Source: Epichloe hybrida (lineage: Eukaryota; Ascomycota; Sordariomycetes; Hypocreales; Clavicipitaceae). Taken from it: a DNA stretch of 64,000 nucleotides. Both the position numbers and the translations under genes were made by a program. Location of the stretch: contig JAFEKR010000010.1 in the NCBI GenBank assembly GCA_019022495.1, positions 868,001 to 932,000 on the forward strand, given 5' to 3'. Within the stretch, counting starts at the first letter, position 1. The number at the start of each line of letters is the position of its first letter. This document shows, in pieces, positions 20,555 through 34,191 of the stretch. The notes under the pieces were generated by a model. The model was given only the letters and a program-made list of their open reading frames with translations, was not told the DNA's origin and did not search any database.

Positions 20555-22126
20555 TTATGAATGGTACGAGGAGCAGAGAATGCCCTTCTTCCACACGCCT
20601 CTCAGGTTTAGAGTGTCCCGAATGTCATTCAACGGGTCACCCTCCACCAGGACCAAGTCTGCTCTCAGCCCCTCTTGGATTCTCCCTCTGTCCTCGAGGC
20701 GAAATCGTCGCGCCGTAATGGACGTGGCTGATCGAAGAGCCTCAATCGGCTTGAAACCGCAGTGTTTCACCAACATGCCGATTTCATGATGGGCAGTAAG
20801 GCCGTATGCCATTCCGCCGACCCGGCCAGTTGTATCGGTGCCCCTGTTGATGTTGGCAAGGAATATCAGCAAGCAAGAAAGTCAATATCAACGGCCACGA
20901 CTCGTCGATGGAGACGCGGCACACTCACATGATGACATCAACGCCAGCGTTCCTCATCATCCTGACGCTCTCGTACGCATACTCCACCCGACATGTGTCG
21001 GTCGACATTGCAACACATTTGCACATGAGTGCTTTGGCGGGGCCGGGCAAGAACCTCTGAGCTCGTGGGTCGTTTGCATACTCCTCCTGATCTTTGAGAC
21101 CTTGATTGGTCATGCTCGCGATACCGACAAGGGTAGGGTTGCAGTGGCTGCGCGAGGTCATTGAAGTCAGTTTGCCGAAACGCTGCATTTTCGTCAGTAC
21201 TCACGCGTTGTTCTTCTTGTACGCATCGATCAGCGCCGGCGTTGGGGGGAAATCCACAATCGTGTGAGCTGTGCCGTCGGCACCAGCGTCCAAGATTTCA
21301 ATTGCCGACTGCAAGCCGAAGGCGTGGGCGAAACACTGAAGCCCGTTCTTGTGGGCAGCTTCAATCACCATTCGCTGCAGTTCTACAGACGGCTTGGGGA
21401 GGTCGACATTGAGGCATTTGCCATCCTCGTGAAACAGCTTCACGAAATCCGCGTCCTTCTTGCGTAGCTCGACGAAAGCATCCACGTCGGCTTGTGTCTT
21501 CAGATTTGGCCATTTTTCAACAGCTGTTTTGAACTAGCATTTCTTGTCAACATCTTTTCCCCGACCCAAGCACCCCCACTCCCCCCCAAAACACATGCTT
21601 GTCAGGCAACAGCCGCTTTGATGGCCGTTAGGAAGAACAAGGCGCGCACGTGGGAGGCAACGAAAATAACTGGTTTACTTACCTCTGCCGAAGCATCGTG
21701 AGACAAGAGGAGGGCGGCCGGCCATCCACCCTCAATAGTGGCGCCGTGGCACGCGGCCCTCAGGTCTGCAGCATCGCTATCCTCCGCAGCAACCGTCCTC
21801 ATTTTCGACATGATGTCGGGCTCATTGTGCATGTCGCAGACGGTGGTGACGCCGAACTGAAGCGATTGCTTGAGAGCCGCGGCCTCGTAGACATGCACAT
21901 GGCCATCTATGAGGCCCGGCATTAACGTGTGACCAGGCTTGTCGATGACAGTGGTCGAGCCATCGGGAAGAGGAATCGGCCGCGTCGACACTTGGGCTAT
22001 TACACCATCTTGGACGAGGGCGTAGCCATTCGGAATCTCGACATGGCCATCAAAGATGCGAACATTTTGGAAGAGCAGCGAAGATGGCGTTGCCGCACAA
22101 AGGAGAGAAGAAAAGGGCTGACCCAT
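20555..22126 (-). CDS. Metal-dependent amidohydrolase
   Basis: Four exons (21683-22126, 21205-21533, 20929-21147, 20555-20843) encode 426 residues. The protein shows the amidohydrolase superfamily layout: a beta-sandwich start with ALVQDGVIAQV, the metal motif GLIDGHVHV near residue 75, a KLFHE strand whose Lys is the likely carboxylated bridge, HAFG and GTAHTIVD His strands, and the catalytic Asp in MGTDTTG. The end, RADLVLVEGDPLNDI, is typical of the imidazolonepropionase-like and dipeptidase-like branch that includes fungal ochratoxinase-type enzymes. The substrate is unknown. There is no signal peptide, so a cytosolic place is likely. Splices use GTAAGT, GTGAGT and GTGAGT donors and keep the frame throughout. 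Confidence 0.88.
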
Positions 22127-23087
22127 GTCGAGTGACGAATCCAGTGTTGCAAGCAGTTTCGGTGAGACATGACAATGAGAGCCGCCTTGCTAACAAAGTT
22201 GGTTCACAGGGGGTCTCATTTTGCAGAAGGAAAGAGGAAGATGATGAGGGCGGCAGCGGCGGCAGCGGCGGCAGCGGAAATCATTCGGGACGCCAGTTGG
22301 CGTTCATGGCAGGCACTATAAACCTACAAGCCAGCGCCGCGCGCGCACCTGGGCTTGTCGTCATCCAAAAGGGACGCAAGGGAAGCAAGGGAAGCAAGGG
22401 AGAAGCAAGGGAAGCAAGGGAGAAGCAAGGGAAGGGAAGGGAAGGGAAGGGGGGGGATAAAGTTCGAGACCCCATCGACGGCGGCGCCAGTATTACGGGC
22501 TCTCTCTGGCTTGCTTGCACGTGGTGTGACAGACGCAAGTGGTCTACAAGTCGGCCACCTCTTGGCACTCTTTTGGCCCTCTTGAGGCACTCTTGAGGCA
22601 CACTTTGTGAATCCATCCCGCCAAGCATCGGGGGTAAGTATTAAGGTGAGGGGGTCACAAAAAGACAGCGAGGGGCACAACTGCCCCTGAAAATCGGTGC
22701 TGGCAGTTTGTGGCGGCTTATTATAATCCGTAATACATATTGTATGTAGGTCCTCGATGCGGCGGACAATGGCGCTCCAATGGCGCTCGGGAAGAGAGGA
22801 CAAGGGTCGTTAAGGGCCCTCCCTGCCCTCCCTGCCCTGCAACCTGGAACCTGGAACCTGAAGGCGACTTTGCCACGAGGTGCTGTCGGCGTCGGGCGAT
22901 GAAACATGATTGCAGAGACAAGTCCTGGGGGTGGATGGGCAAGGCCCCATCGACGGCGTCTTGTAAATTTTGGGCCATGTATGTACTTCGAATAACCAAC
23001 CCATCAACAAATTCATCAATTAAGTTATCAAAAGCTTTGTTTCCGTTTGTTCAGTTATCTTGAGGACAATGTACATGTGTACATGTA
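22127..23087. other. Spacer with GGGAAGCAA minisatellite
   Basis: This is upstream of the amidohydrolase. Short repeats include GGCAGC units (22251-22277), GGGAAGCAA/GGAAG units (22375-22455) and CCCTGC/ACCTGGA units (22818-22860). Overlapping frames on both strands follow the repeats and are not genes. Confidence 0.5.
22375..22455. repeat. GGGAAGCAA tandem repeat
   Basis: Units GGGAAGCAA and GGGAAG are repeated about nine times, ending in a G-run. The strand is strongly purine-biased. Confidence 0.8.
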
Positions 23088-23259
23088 TGTGTACGCAAGA
23101 TCAGTATCTGACAGGAACGAAGCTTCTGATGAATTAATTAAATTAAACTGATTCCTTGAGGTGATAATCCGGGGAGAAAAGAAGCCCTAATAAAAAATCT
23201 GCTAGGTGGGGTTTTTATGCTAGGTGGGCCAGGTGCCTCGCACCTGCCCCTACCTGTCA
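23088..23259. repeat. Left LTR of RIP-mutated retrotransposon
   Basis: This 172-bp sequence starts TG and ends CA. It is a direct repeat of 34021-34191. It contains the hairpin CAGGTGC-CTC-GCACCTG at about 23230-23246. The left half is intact (GTATCTGACAGGAACGAAGC). The right half has G-to-A and C-to-T changes relative to the other copy. Since the element is coded on the minus strand, this is the downstream (3') LTR. Confidence 0.8.
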
Positions 23260-26200
23260 TGTCCACTACCACTTAGTAGTTACCCCTAACTATTAGTCTA
23301 AAAAAAAACATTAAATATTACTATAGGTATTGCCCCCCCCCTTAACTTATTAGCTTATGCTACTAGCCCCTTAACCTATTAGGCATTTCTCCCCTTTTAA
23401 TCTTAGTCTAATATAGTTAGTTAATAATTATAATAACTTCTAGTATCTCTATATCTAATAGGGCTAATAGTCTATTAGCTTCTCCCCTAAAAATAGTAAA
23501 TAACTCCTTATAGATAGTAAAAGCCCTTTTAGATAGGTAATTACGCTTTATTAGGTTACCTAACTATATTAAGTAATCTCTAATTTTAATTAAGATATTT
23601 AGCCTTCCTAGTACTCTTAGGGGGCAGAGCCCTCCCTTAATCCTATATATATATTTAGCTATTACTTTAAAGAATAAAGAGTCTATAAACTAATTACCTC
23701 CTAGGGTATTAGCTTATAGACCTAGCTAGCTAATAGTTTCTTTAATATATTTATTATTTTACATAGGGGGTAAAGACCTAAAACTCTCTTAGAAAATAAG
23801 GACTCCCTCCTTTCTATTTAATGCTAATATTAGAAATTTACTAGCTTCTTTTAAATCTTATAGCTATAACCCCTTAATTCTAGTAGCTTTAATGTTTTTC
23901 TAGTAGTAATTAATTAATTTATTAAGTTCTATAAGAGTAGTATAAACTAAGTAATAGGCCTTAGATATTATAGCTAATACCTTAAGTACTTTAATTTTAC
24001 CCTTATTATACTTCTATTAGTTCTTATAAAGCTAAGACCTTAAAGCTTTTATTTTTAGAGGCTACTAAGTTAGTATAACTATAGCCTAACTATAAGGGTA
24101 AAGATTTAATAAGATACTTAACTAATCTTTAGATACTTTAATTAGTAATAGTGTAGGTAATTTTAGTAATAAGGGTTAAGCCTTTTGCTTAGCCCTTAAT
24201 TTAAATTTATTTACTATTTTATTATACTCCTTAGCTATTATATATTAGACTTTAGATAAGTAAGAGATACCTTATAACTAAAGGTTATAATACTTATTAA
24301 AGATAAATATAGTTAGGGAGATATAAATTCTATAATTATTAGTAAGTTTTATTAAATCCTATAAGTCTATAACTAGTTAGTATTTAGCTATAACTCCTAT
24401 TATTTTACTAAGGTAAGTTAAAACTAGTATTATACCCTTATTACTTACTTAGAAAGTATAGTTTAATAGAATAGTAAATAAGTTTAATATAATAGGCTTT
24501 AGTCTAGGGTTATAAATATCCTTAAGTAAAAACATATCTTAAATTTGCTATAGCTCCTTATTAGCTACTAGTTATATTACTTATATAAAGGTAAAGGTAA
24601 AGGTTAACTACTTACTTATAAAGGGGTTTACTTTTCCTTATAGCTATAGTAAAGGTAGTAATAGTAGTAAAGGTAGTAGTTATAGACCCCTAATATTAGT
24701 AAGATCTCTCTTTTACTTTCTTTCCTTATTAATACTATTCCTAGCTAGCCTCCTAGGTAAAGCTCTAGTGTTATTATTATTAGTTATAGGAGGGTTACCT
24801 TCTCTAGCTCCCTTACTAGTCTTATCTTTATTATTATTAGGCCTTTCTTTCTTACCCTTATTATTAATAATGCCCTTAGGGCTACTATTACTCCTTTTCC
24901 CTTTATTACTATCCTTATCCCCTTCCCTAGTATTACTATTACCTCTAGTTTTCTTACTTTTATTACCTCCTATACCCTTATAATTATTACCCCTAAGGTC
25001 TTTCTTTTTACTAGCTTTACCTTTAGTTTTCTTACCCTTATTAATTTCTTCTTTAGATATATTATCCTTAGTATTATTATCTCTAGAATTAGAAAGTAGC
25101 TTAGATAAATTATTATTACTTTTAATATACTTCTCTTTATTTATAATAATTAGGATATTACTACTCTTTATAACTTTATTAGGCACTCCTATCCTTAATA
25201 GTTACTTTACTCTCTATAGGTAAAAAGGCTTATTTTTATCTTTTAGTCTTATAGGACCTTTCCCTTATTCCCTTTATATAGATATAAGGTTCTTATATAT
25301 CTTACTATAGCCCTAGTTAAATAATACTATAGTAAGAAGTCTTTAGGTATTATTATAGTTTATACTTTAATTAGGTCTTTAGGCATAGGTAATTTTATTA
25401 AGTAAAATAACCTAAGTGCTTAAAGACCCTAAATAAGTATAGTTAGTATATTATCTATTATGCCTTTACTCTTTACTAGATTATAAGGGATACTAAAGAG
25501 ATAATCTTATAGATAAATTAGTATTACTAGTAGCTAAAAGTAGTGTAATAGTCTCTTAACTCTTAAGGTTACTTATCTTAACTCCTATTACACTATATTA
25601 TTAATTAAGTGCCCTTAATTTCTTATACTTATATTATTACTAAATAGCTTAATAGCTCTTACTAAGAGTAATAGTATAACTTAAAATAAATAAGGGAACT
25701 TTAATAGTTTTAGTTTATAGCTTAGCTATAGCTAATACTAGAAATAAAGGTAAAAAATTTTAGCCCTAATAAGCTTAATATTTAGAATAATAGGCTTGCC
25801 TTTTTTTCTAGAAATATAGATATAGTTTTTAGTCTTATATATTACTAAGTTAACTAAATCCCCCTATATTACTAATACTATAAGAAAGCTAGTAGTATAA
25901 AAAATATCTATTAAGTATACCTTAATAAACTTTCTTACTATCTTAAGAATAAATATAGGAAACTTAAGGGTAAATATAAGAGAGAATATATAGAAGTAAA
26001 CTCTAGGAGTAGCTTTAGTATAAGGGATAAGCTAGTATATCTTACTAACCTCTCCTATTAATTTAGGATAGTTTACTATCTTAACTATTAGAATCTTTTA
26101 AGTATATAATAGCTTAATAGTATTACCTCTCTTTAATTAATTATATATCTTAGCATACTAAGTTAATAGGTTATTAAAGGTTAGGTTTCCTTATTTAGTA

Positions 26201-27000
26201 AGTAACTTTTACTTAAACTTTAATTTCCTTAACTCTCTAGTTATTTAATTCTTTAAAGTTTAATTAGCTACTAGTAAAAGTAAACCTTTTATTACTTTTA
26301 GATTCCCTTTTACTAGTAGTTCTTAGTAAAGGATTACTAGAGAAGGCTTTATATAATTCCTTATTACTAGGTTAAAGAACATTCCTATTATATAGTTATT
26401 ATCCTAAAGGAAGTTCTCTCTTTAGTTTATACCTAGCGCTTATATAGCTATAGGGTGTATTATATCTAAGAGGTATTTTATAAAGATTTATCTAGGGCTC
26501 TTAATTATAGTATTTACCCCTTTACCTTTAACTCCTATAAGCAATAAATTACATATAGTTACTACTATAATTATTACTATTTTCTTAAGATTATATAGCC
26601 TTAAGCACTTATTTACTAGGCTAAACGCATACTATTTTCTAGGTTAAAGGTTTTTATTCTTAAATAGGTCTTCTCCCTATAACTTATTTACTATTTTCAC
26701 TAGTACTTTACCCTTATTCTTAATAACTAGAAGTTATTTATCTAGTTTAAGGGTTACCCCCTTTACCTTACTATTTCTTTATCTTTATATTCCTTCTTTC
26801 TAAATAGTATAAGTAAAAGCTAGCTCCTTAGGGTCCTATATATAATATAAGTCTTTAAATAAGTTTAAGTCCTTTTACTTAATACTTACTTAGTATATTT
26901 CTCTAGCTACTAGTAAAGTAACTATTTATTTAGTAAGACTAGGAGCTTTTCCTAGACTTATAATTATAGGAGCTTTACTAAGAGAAAATTTAATAGTAAA
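23260..27000. other. Unassigned RIP-mutated part of the element
   Basis: This AT-rich tract lies downstream of the integrase ghost. The only long frame (24713-25186 minus, 157 codons) is Lys/Asn/Gly-rich, as expected when RIP turns Glu/Asp/Gln/Arg codons into Lys/Asn, and it is closed by decay elsewhere. It could be a nested second element or an extra 3' open frame of the same element. I recognise no enzyme motif. Confidence 0.5.
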
Positions 27001-30000
27001 TAGTTTTAGATAAGAATATAAAGGTATAGTGTAATTATAGCAAAGCAGGAGGGAAGAGGTCTTTAACCTTTAAATAAAACCTAATAAAATTTATTAGGGT
27101 TAAACTTAAAATAGCAATAGGGATCACTAGGTTCTCCTTAGTAACTAAGGAGAAGGGTAAAAGAAAGCGCTAGAATATAAGAGAAAGAGGGGGAAAGTGT
27201 GTAGTCTTCTCTAATTTTCACTTTAAGCTTACTTTTAGCTTACCTTTTCCTACCTCTTAATTAACCACTAACCTATGCCTTTTTGCCTTTTCCTTCCCCT
27301 CTCTCTCTTTTTCTTTTTTTATTAAACCTCTAACTCTTACTATATAAATTATATATTCCTCTATACCTTAAGGTTATCCCTTAATTTTATCTCTATAATT
27401 TTATTCTCCCTAATAATAGTTAATCCTATAAAGTCTTTAAATAACTAGTTTAAGGGATATAGGCCTTTAAAGTATCCTTATAAAAGTCTAAGCTATACCC
27501 TCCTCTTACTCTTAATTTATCTAGGTTAATAAGTTAATAGGAAGTATGCCTAGTCTAAGTTTTAATTTAAAATAGTCCTTACCACTAAGATTATAGCTTT
27601 AGGGGCTTCCCCTTAGTAACTACTATTACTATTTTACCTAGTTTAAATAGTTTAACTCTTTATTATTTATAGCGTTCTCTATAAGTAGTAGCCCTTAACC
27701 TCCTATTAGCCTTTACTACTATATAATAAGATTTAATATTCCCTATAAAATACATTATTATATCTCCTTCTAAGGACTTCTCTAGTAACTACACTAAATT
27801 CTTATAAAAATTATTACTTTAACTAGCTAAACTTTAGGTTAATAAGGCTTCTAGCTTTATCCCTAAGTTTTATATTAATCTATATAGTACCTTTATAGGA
27901 GTATACCCTATGGATTTAATGTATTAGTAATTTAATATTTTTGCCACATTAGGAAGTTAGAGATCCTAGTTCTTTATATTAGATATTATCTTCTTTAACA
28001 TGCCTTATAAGATTTAATTTAATACCTTTACTAGTCTAATACTCTTATAAGACTATCTTAGAGCATTTATTAAGTTTACTCCCTTTCTCTTTAAAAATGC
28101 TAATAACTTCGCTAACCTAAATGCTAGCCTAGGATTAGTGTAAAAACCCTCTAGAGTAAGTAATAACCTATTTATCTAAGCCTATAGATAGTTTACTACC
28201 TCTATAGCACTAGTTAACCTATAGGGGAATAGCTATATAAACTAAGAAAAATAATTAACTATAATAAGTATATACTAGATCTTTTGCTCTAATTCTAGAA
28301 ATAGTTTAACATAGTTTATCCCTATTACTTAAAACAGTTTATTTACTACTACTAGTTAATTTAGTGCTTTTTTCTTTTAAGTAGTATATTAGGCATATAG
28401 TATATACCCTAGAATGTAGTTAATAACATTGCCCCTTATTCTAGGCTAAAATACTAATTAAGTTAACTATTACTAGGTTAGGTCTACTCTAAAATACCTA
28501 GACTTATTATAAGCCTCCTATAGGGCACTTATTACTTCTCCTATTACTAGGTAATATTATCTATTATGCCTTCCTTTAAACTAGAGAACCCTATCCTTAA
28601 GTTTATACTATTATACTTTTATAACTATTTTTCTAATAGTATAATAGTTATAATCTCCTTTATAACACTTTCTAGTAGTAAGGAACCTTATAATTTCTTT
28701 ATACTATAGCTTCTCTAGGTATTTCCTCTATAGTAATTTAACTCTAGGTAATATCTCTAGCTATCTTATATTCTAGCTTAACCCCTTAAGATTAGACTCC
28801 TTCTAAATCTTAGTAGCTTTTAGAGTCTTTAATATCTCCTTATATTCTTTAACTTTATCTTTCTAAATTCACTAGTTTTAGACTATATCCCTTAACCTAA
28901 ACTTAGTTAAATTATTTATATAATTATCTAATAGAAATATAGTATAAGATAACCTATTAGCAATAGCATTTTATTTTCCTTAGATAAAATAAATCTTAAT
29001 ATTTAGTAGCCTTAGCTTAGTAACCTATCTAGCATAAATACCCTTATAACTAGTGGTAATTATAAATATAGTAAGTGGTTTATAATCTATAAAATAGTTA
29101 ATCTTATTCTTAACTTAAAAAAGTGCTTATACTTCTAATAAAACTTAATAATAGTATAAAGCTTTTACTTATAAGTGCTATAGTTCTATTATATCTTAGT
29201 AAAAAGAAATAAATTATATAAAATAAAATAAAGAACTTTATCTTAGACTTATAATATTACATACCCTTTACTAAATCCGCTAGCATTAGAGTATAGTTAA
29301 GTTAGTAAGTTAAACATATACTTATATATACTTAGGATAGTAGTAGCTTTCTCCCTTAATATAGAGAAAGATAAAGCCTCTAAATCCCCTTATTACTAGC
29401 TTATATCCCTAGTAAGTTAATTAAGAGATTAAGTAATCTTAGTATAGTTCTTAATCTATTATTAGCAAGGTCTAATAGCTCCTAAGAATAAACGCACGCT
29501 AGATTAGCTTATAGGTGTAAGCTAATCCCTTAGCTTTATAGCTTAGTTAGGTTTAATATATATCTTCCTACTTGCCTTATAAACCTAACTAACTATAATA
29601 ATTAAATTTATTCCTAGAGAAACCTTTTTAAAGCTTAGTTTTAGTAAGGTTTATAGTAGCCTAGGTAGTAAATAGTCCTTAATAAAAGACTACTACTTCT
29701 TAAATAAAGCATATTTATAGAAGATATTATCTATATATATAGCTAATACGCTTAGATTACCTAAGAGTTAAAGGGTAGTAAAAGAGGGTTTAGGGTAAGG
29801 TAATAGGATTAGACTAAGTGTAATCCTTATTACTTTAGTTATTATAAACCTAGCTAATTAAGAACCTTAGGGCATATAAGATAGTTATAACTAACTAAAC
29901 CTAGGGATATTAAAGGTAAACACATACCTTAACTTTAATACCATAGGTATTAACTAGTATATATACTTAAGGTTAAACACATAGTAAGAATTAATCTAAG

Positions 30001-33000
30001 GGTTAGATAGTTAATCATGAATTTTAGCTAGTAGAGGTAACTAGCTACCTAGTATATCCTCCTTAACGTAAGAATAATTAATAGTAAGTTATTGCTTAGC
30101 CTATAGGTTAGACTTATCCTTTAGTACTAGTATAGGTTTTACACACTAATTAGATATCTTTCTATTAGTAGCTATAGTGTACTTATATATCCCTAACTTA
30201 ATTCCTTTAGTTACTAACTAATTTACCTAATACTTCTAAGGCTTTAACTATCTTTGCTTTAGGGATTATACCTAAGGCTTTATATTTTCTTTTAGCTAAG
30301 GTATATGCACATAAAGGTCTATAGCGGGGATATTAGTAATTAATAAGGCATTTAGGTCTTTATATATATAAAACATTTGCATAACTTCCTTTACTATAGA
30401 CGTTAGGATAAGAGGGCCTAAGGTTACTCTATAACCCTTAAACTATAATAACACTGTTTTAATTAGGGTTTCCTAGTTAGTTTCCCTTCTTTATACTCTT
30501 CGCTTAGTTAAAAATAGGAATAATAGAGAATCTAGAGTAACTAGCCCTAGCTAATTATCCTTTGTCTATTAAAACATTTTCCTATTATTATTATTAACCC
30601 TTAATTCTATAGTATATTCTCTCCCTTTAAGCAAATTTACTTCTAATAGGAATACACAGAGACTAAGTTAATTTATAAGCTAAAAATTTATTTACACTAA
30701 AACAGGATAGGTAATCTAAGGCGTATAGCTAGAAAACCACACTATAGGCTTAACCTAGAAATAGACAAAAGGGAGCTTATAAAGTTACTTACTCCTATAT
30801 TTACTCTAGGCTATTAGATTTAGTTTTTTAACTTAACTAAGTTATAGTAAGTAACTTAGTTTTCTAACTTATCTAAATTATCCTTCTCCTTATCCTTAGA
30901 TCCTAATAAGGCATTATCTAGGGATAAGTCTATATTATCCTAACCTATATACTTCTCTAGGATTATAGGCTTAGCTAGATAAAGCATTACTTTCTATTAA
31001 TTAGATAAAGCTACTAAAGGTCCCTTAATAAAAATAACTTTATTTTCACGCTCCTTAACTCTAATTATAAGTTTAGAGTTCCTAATATTAAACCTTACAC
31101 CTATATTATAAAGCTAGGGCAAACCTAAAATCAAAATAGTCTAGTTCTTAGGCTAATAGTCTAGGGTAATTACTACCTAAACTAACTATGTAATGCTATA
31201 GTATAACACTTTTATTAACACAAAATAGGTAACTATGTTCTCTTATCTATTAGTATTAATTATTTATAGCCCTTAAAAACCAATAGATCCTAAATCATAA
31301 ACTAGTATATTTTCCTATAGTATAAACGCCTAAGATATAATATTAATCTTAGCTCCCTAATTAGCTACTGCTTATCCTAGCCTAAGATTAAATACCTATT
31401 CCTTCTAAAATCCTATATAAGCTTAAATAGTAATCCTAAATAACTTAGTACTTAATTAATACTCTTAAAGTAACTTAGTATTATAATTATTAGCTATAGG
31501 CCTCTTCTAACTCTTACTAGACATAGCCTAAACTAAACTTATATTAAGTAAGAAAGCTACCTTTTTCTTTATTCACTTCCCTAGGGCTATTACCCTTAAT
31601 AATAGCTTCTAAAACTACTTAGATATCTCTAGGCTAATTTACTATAAATCCATTAGTAAAATTAGGACTAAGATATAACTTACTAGGGCCTTCTAGTTAA
31701 TAAGACCTAAACCCTTATATCCCTAAATCTTACTTAATGCCCTTATGTTTTACCTAACTACCTTTTCTCTTACTAATAGTATAGCCTTAGGAGTTAGAGT
31801 TAGACTTTCTAATATCTTACTAAGGGGCATTCCCTTTTGTTTTTTTAATAGTAGCATAGCCTCTAATACTAATATTATAACCTATAGAGTACCTTAAGTA
31901 ATAGACTTAAGGGTTTTTATATTAGCTTTTTTAAGGCTCTTAATAAGGGGTCTTAAAACTCTAGCTTTACCCTCCTTCTTATTAGTAATATCCTTTACTT
32001 ATACCTTTATATTAGTATAGTAAGCCCTAATTTTCTATAAGCTTATAGTAGCTATAGGATTCTATTTAAGCTAAATAAGCTAGGGGTTCTCTATAAGGTT
32101 AAGTAAGTTTTTAATAGCACCTAGTTTAATTAAAGCATATTAAACTCTAACTAATAATTTACCTATAACCTCTTTATAATCCTAGATACTACTATATCCT
32201 TATATTTATTACTATTTAAGTACACCTAAGCTAACTAAGCATGGATTTATCTAGGTACTTATAACTAGTTATTATAGAGGGGAAGTATTATTAATTTTAA
32301 CTATAAGGATTTCTATTATTATAATAAATTATTTCTAGTTATAGTATAGTTTATAGTATAATATCTAGTAACTTCACACTTAAAGCAAGTACTCTTATAG
32401 GGTAATAGTGTGGTTTTATTAATATACTAATTTCTTAATTTAGTTACTAGTCTTAGTTTAAGTGCTCTTTCTCTTTAACTAGCACCTTAGGTTATTATAA
32501 GTATATTCTATAAAGGTTAATATATACTAGTACTATTATTCTAATACTAAGGGGAAAAGGTTACTTATTAAGTTCTAGGGATAAACTAGTTAGCGCTAGC
32601 TTATAGGTTTACTAGAGCTTTATTCCCTAAGTTAATATTGCTTTTATTCTATATTTAAGTATAATTTTAAGGGTAAGTAGCTAGAGTTAGTATTTAATTA
32701 ACTACTTAAGGTATAGGATAATACTTACTAAATTACTAAGGGTTAGTAAAACTATATATTCCTAATAGACCTAGGTATAATATTATAGGCTAAAGCTAGG
32801 TAATTAAAGTATTAACTAAAGTAAACTATTATCTCTATTCTCCTAATACTTCTATAAACCCTAGGGGTAGTTTATATACTTAAGATAATACTTTATTAGT
32901 AAAGTATTTACTCTAAAGTTTAATAAATTTCTCTATTAAGGTAATCTTTATATCTTATATAGTTATCTTTATAAGATTAGCCTTTACCTCTAAAATAGTA

Positions 33001-34020
33001 GTAGCTTACTTAATATATTCTTAGGCTTCTCTAAGGCTATTAGTAGCTAATATATTCTAGCTAATAGCTTCCTATATTAGTAATTTATTATATAATCCTT
33101 AAATAAACCACTAAATAAAGTTATAGAGAGTATAACTCTTAATTAAAGTAAGGGGATAGTTAGAAGTAATTAGTTTATCCCTTTCTCTAGTATAATAAAG
33201 CATATTTAAAATATAAGAGTAATAGGTAATAAGGGCCTTACTCTTACTTTATTAAAGTTCTATATTAGTACTAGTTTTTACTTCTTTATTAATAATATTA
33301 GGAGGGTATTACTCTTATAGTAACTATTAGAGGGTGGCTAAATTAGTAGTAATTACTACACTATTCTTACCCCTTAAGACTATAAGCCTTAATTACTCTA
33401 AGCTATTAATAAAAGTAATTACTTTACTACCTAAGGCTATATTAATAGCTTAAATAAAGGTATTTAGGTTAATATCCTTACCTTTATTAATAGTCTTAAA
33501 AGTCCACTATAAATAACTTAACTATTATCTTACTAATATAAACCTATTAAAGGTCCTAATATCTTAAGATAAGGGTAACTTATATAGCTTTATTATAGGC
33601 TAATAAGTAAGTATTTTAACTATAGGTTTTTTAGTTTTTAATAAAGGTAACTTTAATTCTAATATAGTAGTAAGTTACTTAAAGAAATAGGCTAACTAGA
33701 TTATAGCCTAGTCTCCTAGTCTAGTAAGAGAGAAGTTTTCTTCTCTTACTAGGATACTTCCTAGAGATAATAATTTTATTAATTCTAAGTTATAGTTATA
33801 TACCTTTACTATCTACGGATTTCATAGGGATTCTAACTCCTATACCTCTAGATTAATAATAGTAATAACTAAAAGTGTAGGGTTTTATAGGTATAAGTAA
33901 GGATTAGGAAATACAAGTAAGTGGACTACCCTAGTCTAACTAATAATAATAAGGATAATGTAAAAATAATAACTTAACTTTAGGTAGCTTAAGGAAGCTT
34001 TAATTACTAATCTCCTAGCG

Positions 34021-34191
34021 TGGTCACTAAGAATAGTATCTAATAGGATTAAAGCTTCTAATGATTTAATTGACTTAAATTGAATTCTAGAGGTGATAAT
34101 CCGAGAGAAAAGAAGCCCTGTCAAAAAAAATCTGCTGGTGGGGTTTTTGTGCTGGGTGGGCCAGGTGCCTCGCACCTGCCCCCACCCGTCA
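34021..34191. repeat. Right LTR of RIP-mutated retrotransposon
   Basis: This is a direct repeat of 23088-23259. Here the left half is mutated (GTATCTAATAGGATTAAAGC) while the right half is intact, the reverse of the left LTR. For the minus-strand element it is the upstream (5') LTR and would hold the promoter. Confidence 0.8.

Larger units (their letters stand above)
23088..34191 (-). mobile_element. RIP-saturated Ty3/gypsy-type LTR retrotransposon, 11.1 kb
   Basis: Two 171-172 bp direct LTRs enclose a very AT-rich interior that almost lacks CpA, TpG and CpG, the dinucleotides consumed by RIP. Ghost domains can be read on the minus strand with in-frame stops where Trp or Gln codons would be: a protease region near 31345 and its downstream ILGLP strand near 31110, reverse transcriptase at about 29710-30240 (PQGS-like stretch and a YIDN in place of YxDD), and integrase near 28100-28330 (IIVNYFS core). 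The order protease-RT-integrase is of the Ty3/gypsy kind. Gag should lie at 31.5-33.9 kb. The 23.3-27.0 kb part lies beyond integrase and is unexplained. No intact frame remains. Target duplications were not found. Confidence 0.85.

Noticed and set aside
24713..25186. 157-codon Lys/Asn-rich frame
   Set aside because: Composition is what RIP makes from Glu/Gln/Asp/Arg codons; it lies in a saturated RIP tract and is not a living gene.
23260..34020. Centromere-like AT-rich core
   Set aside because: Flanking LTRs and readable RT and integrase ghosts explain it as a single mutated element.
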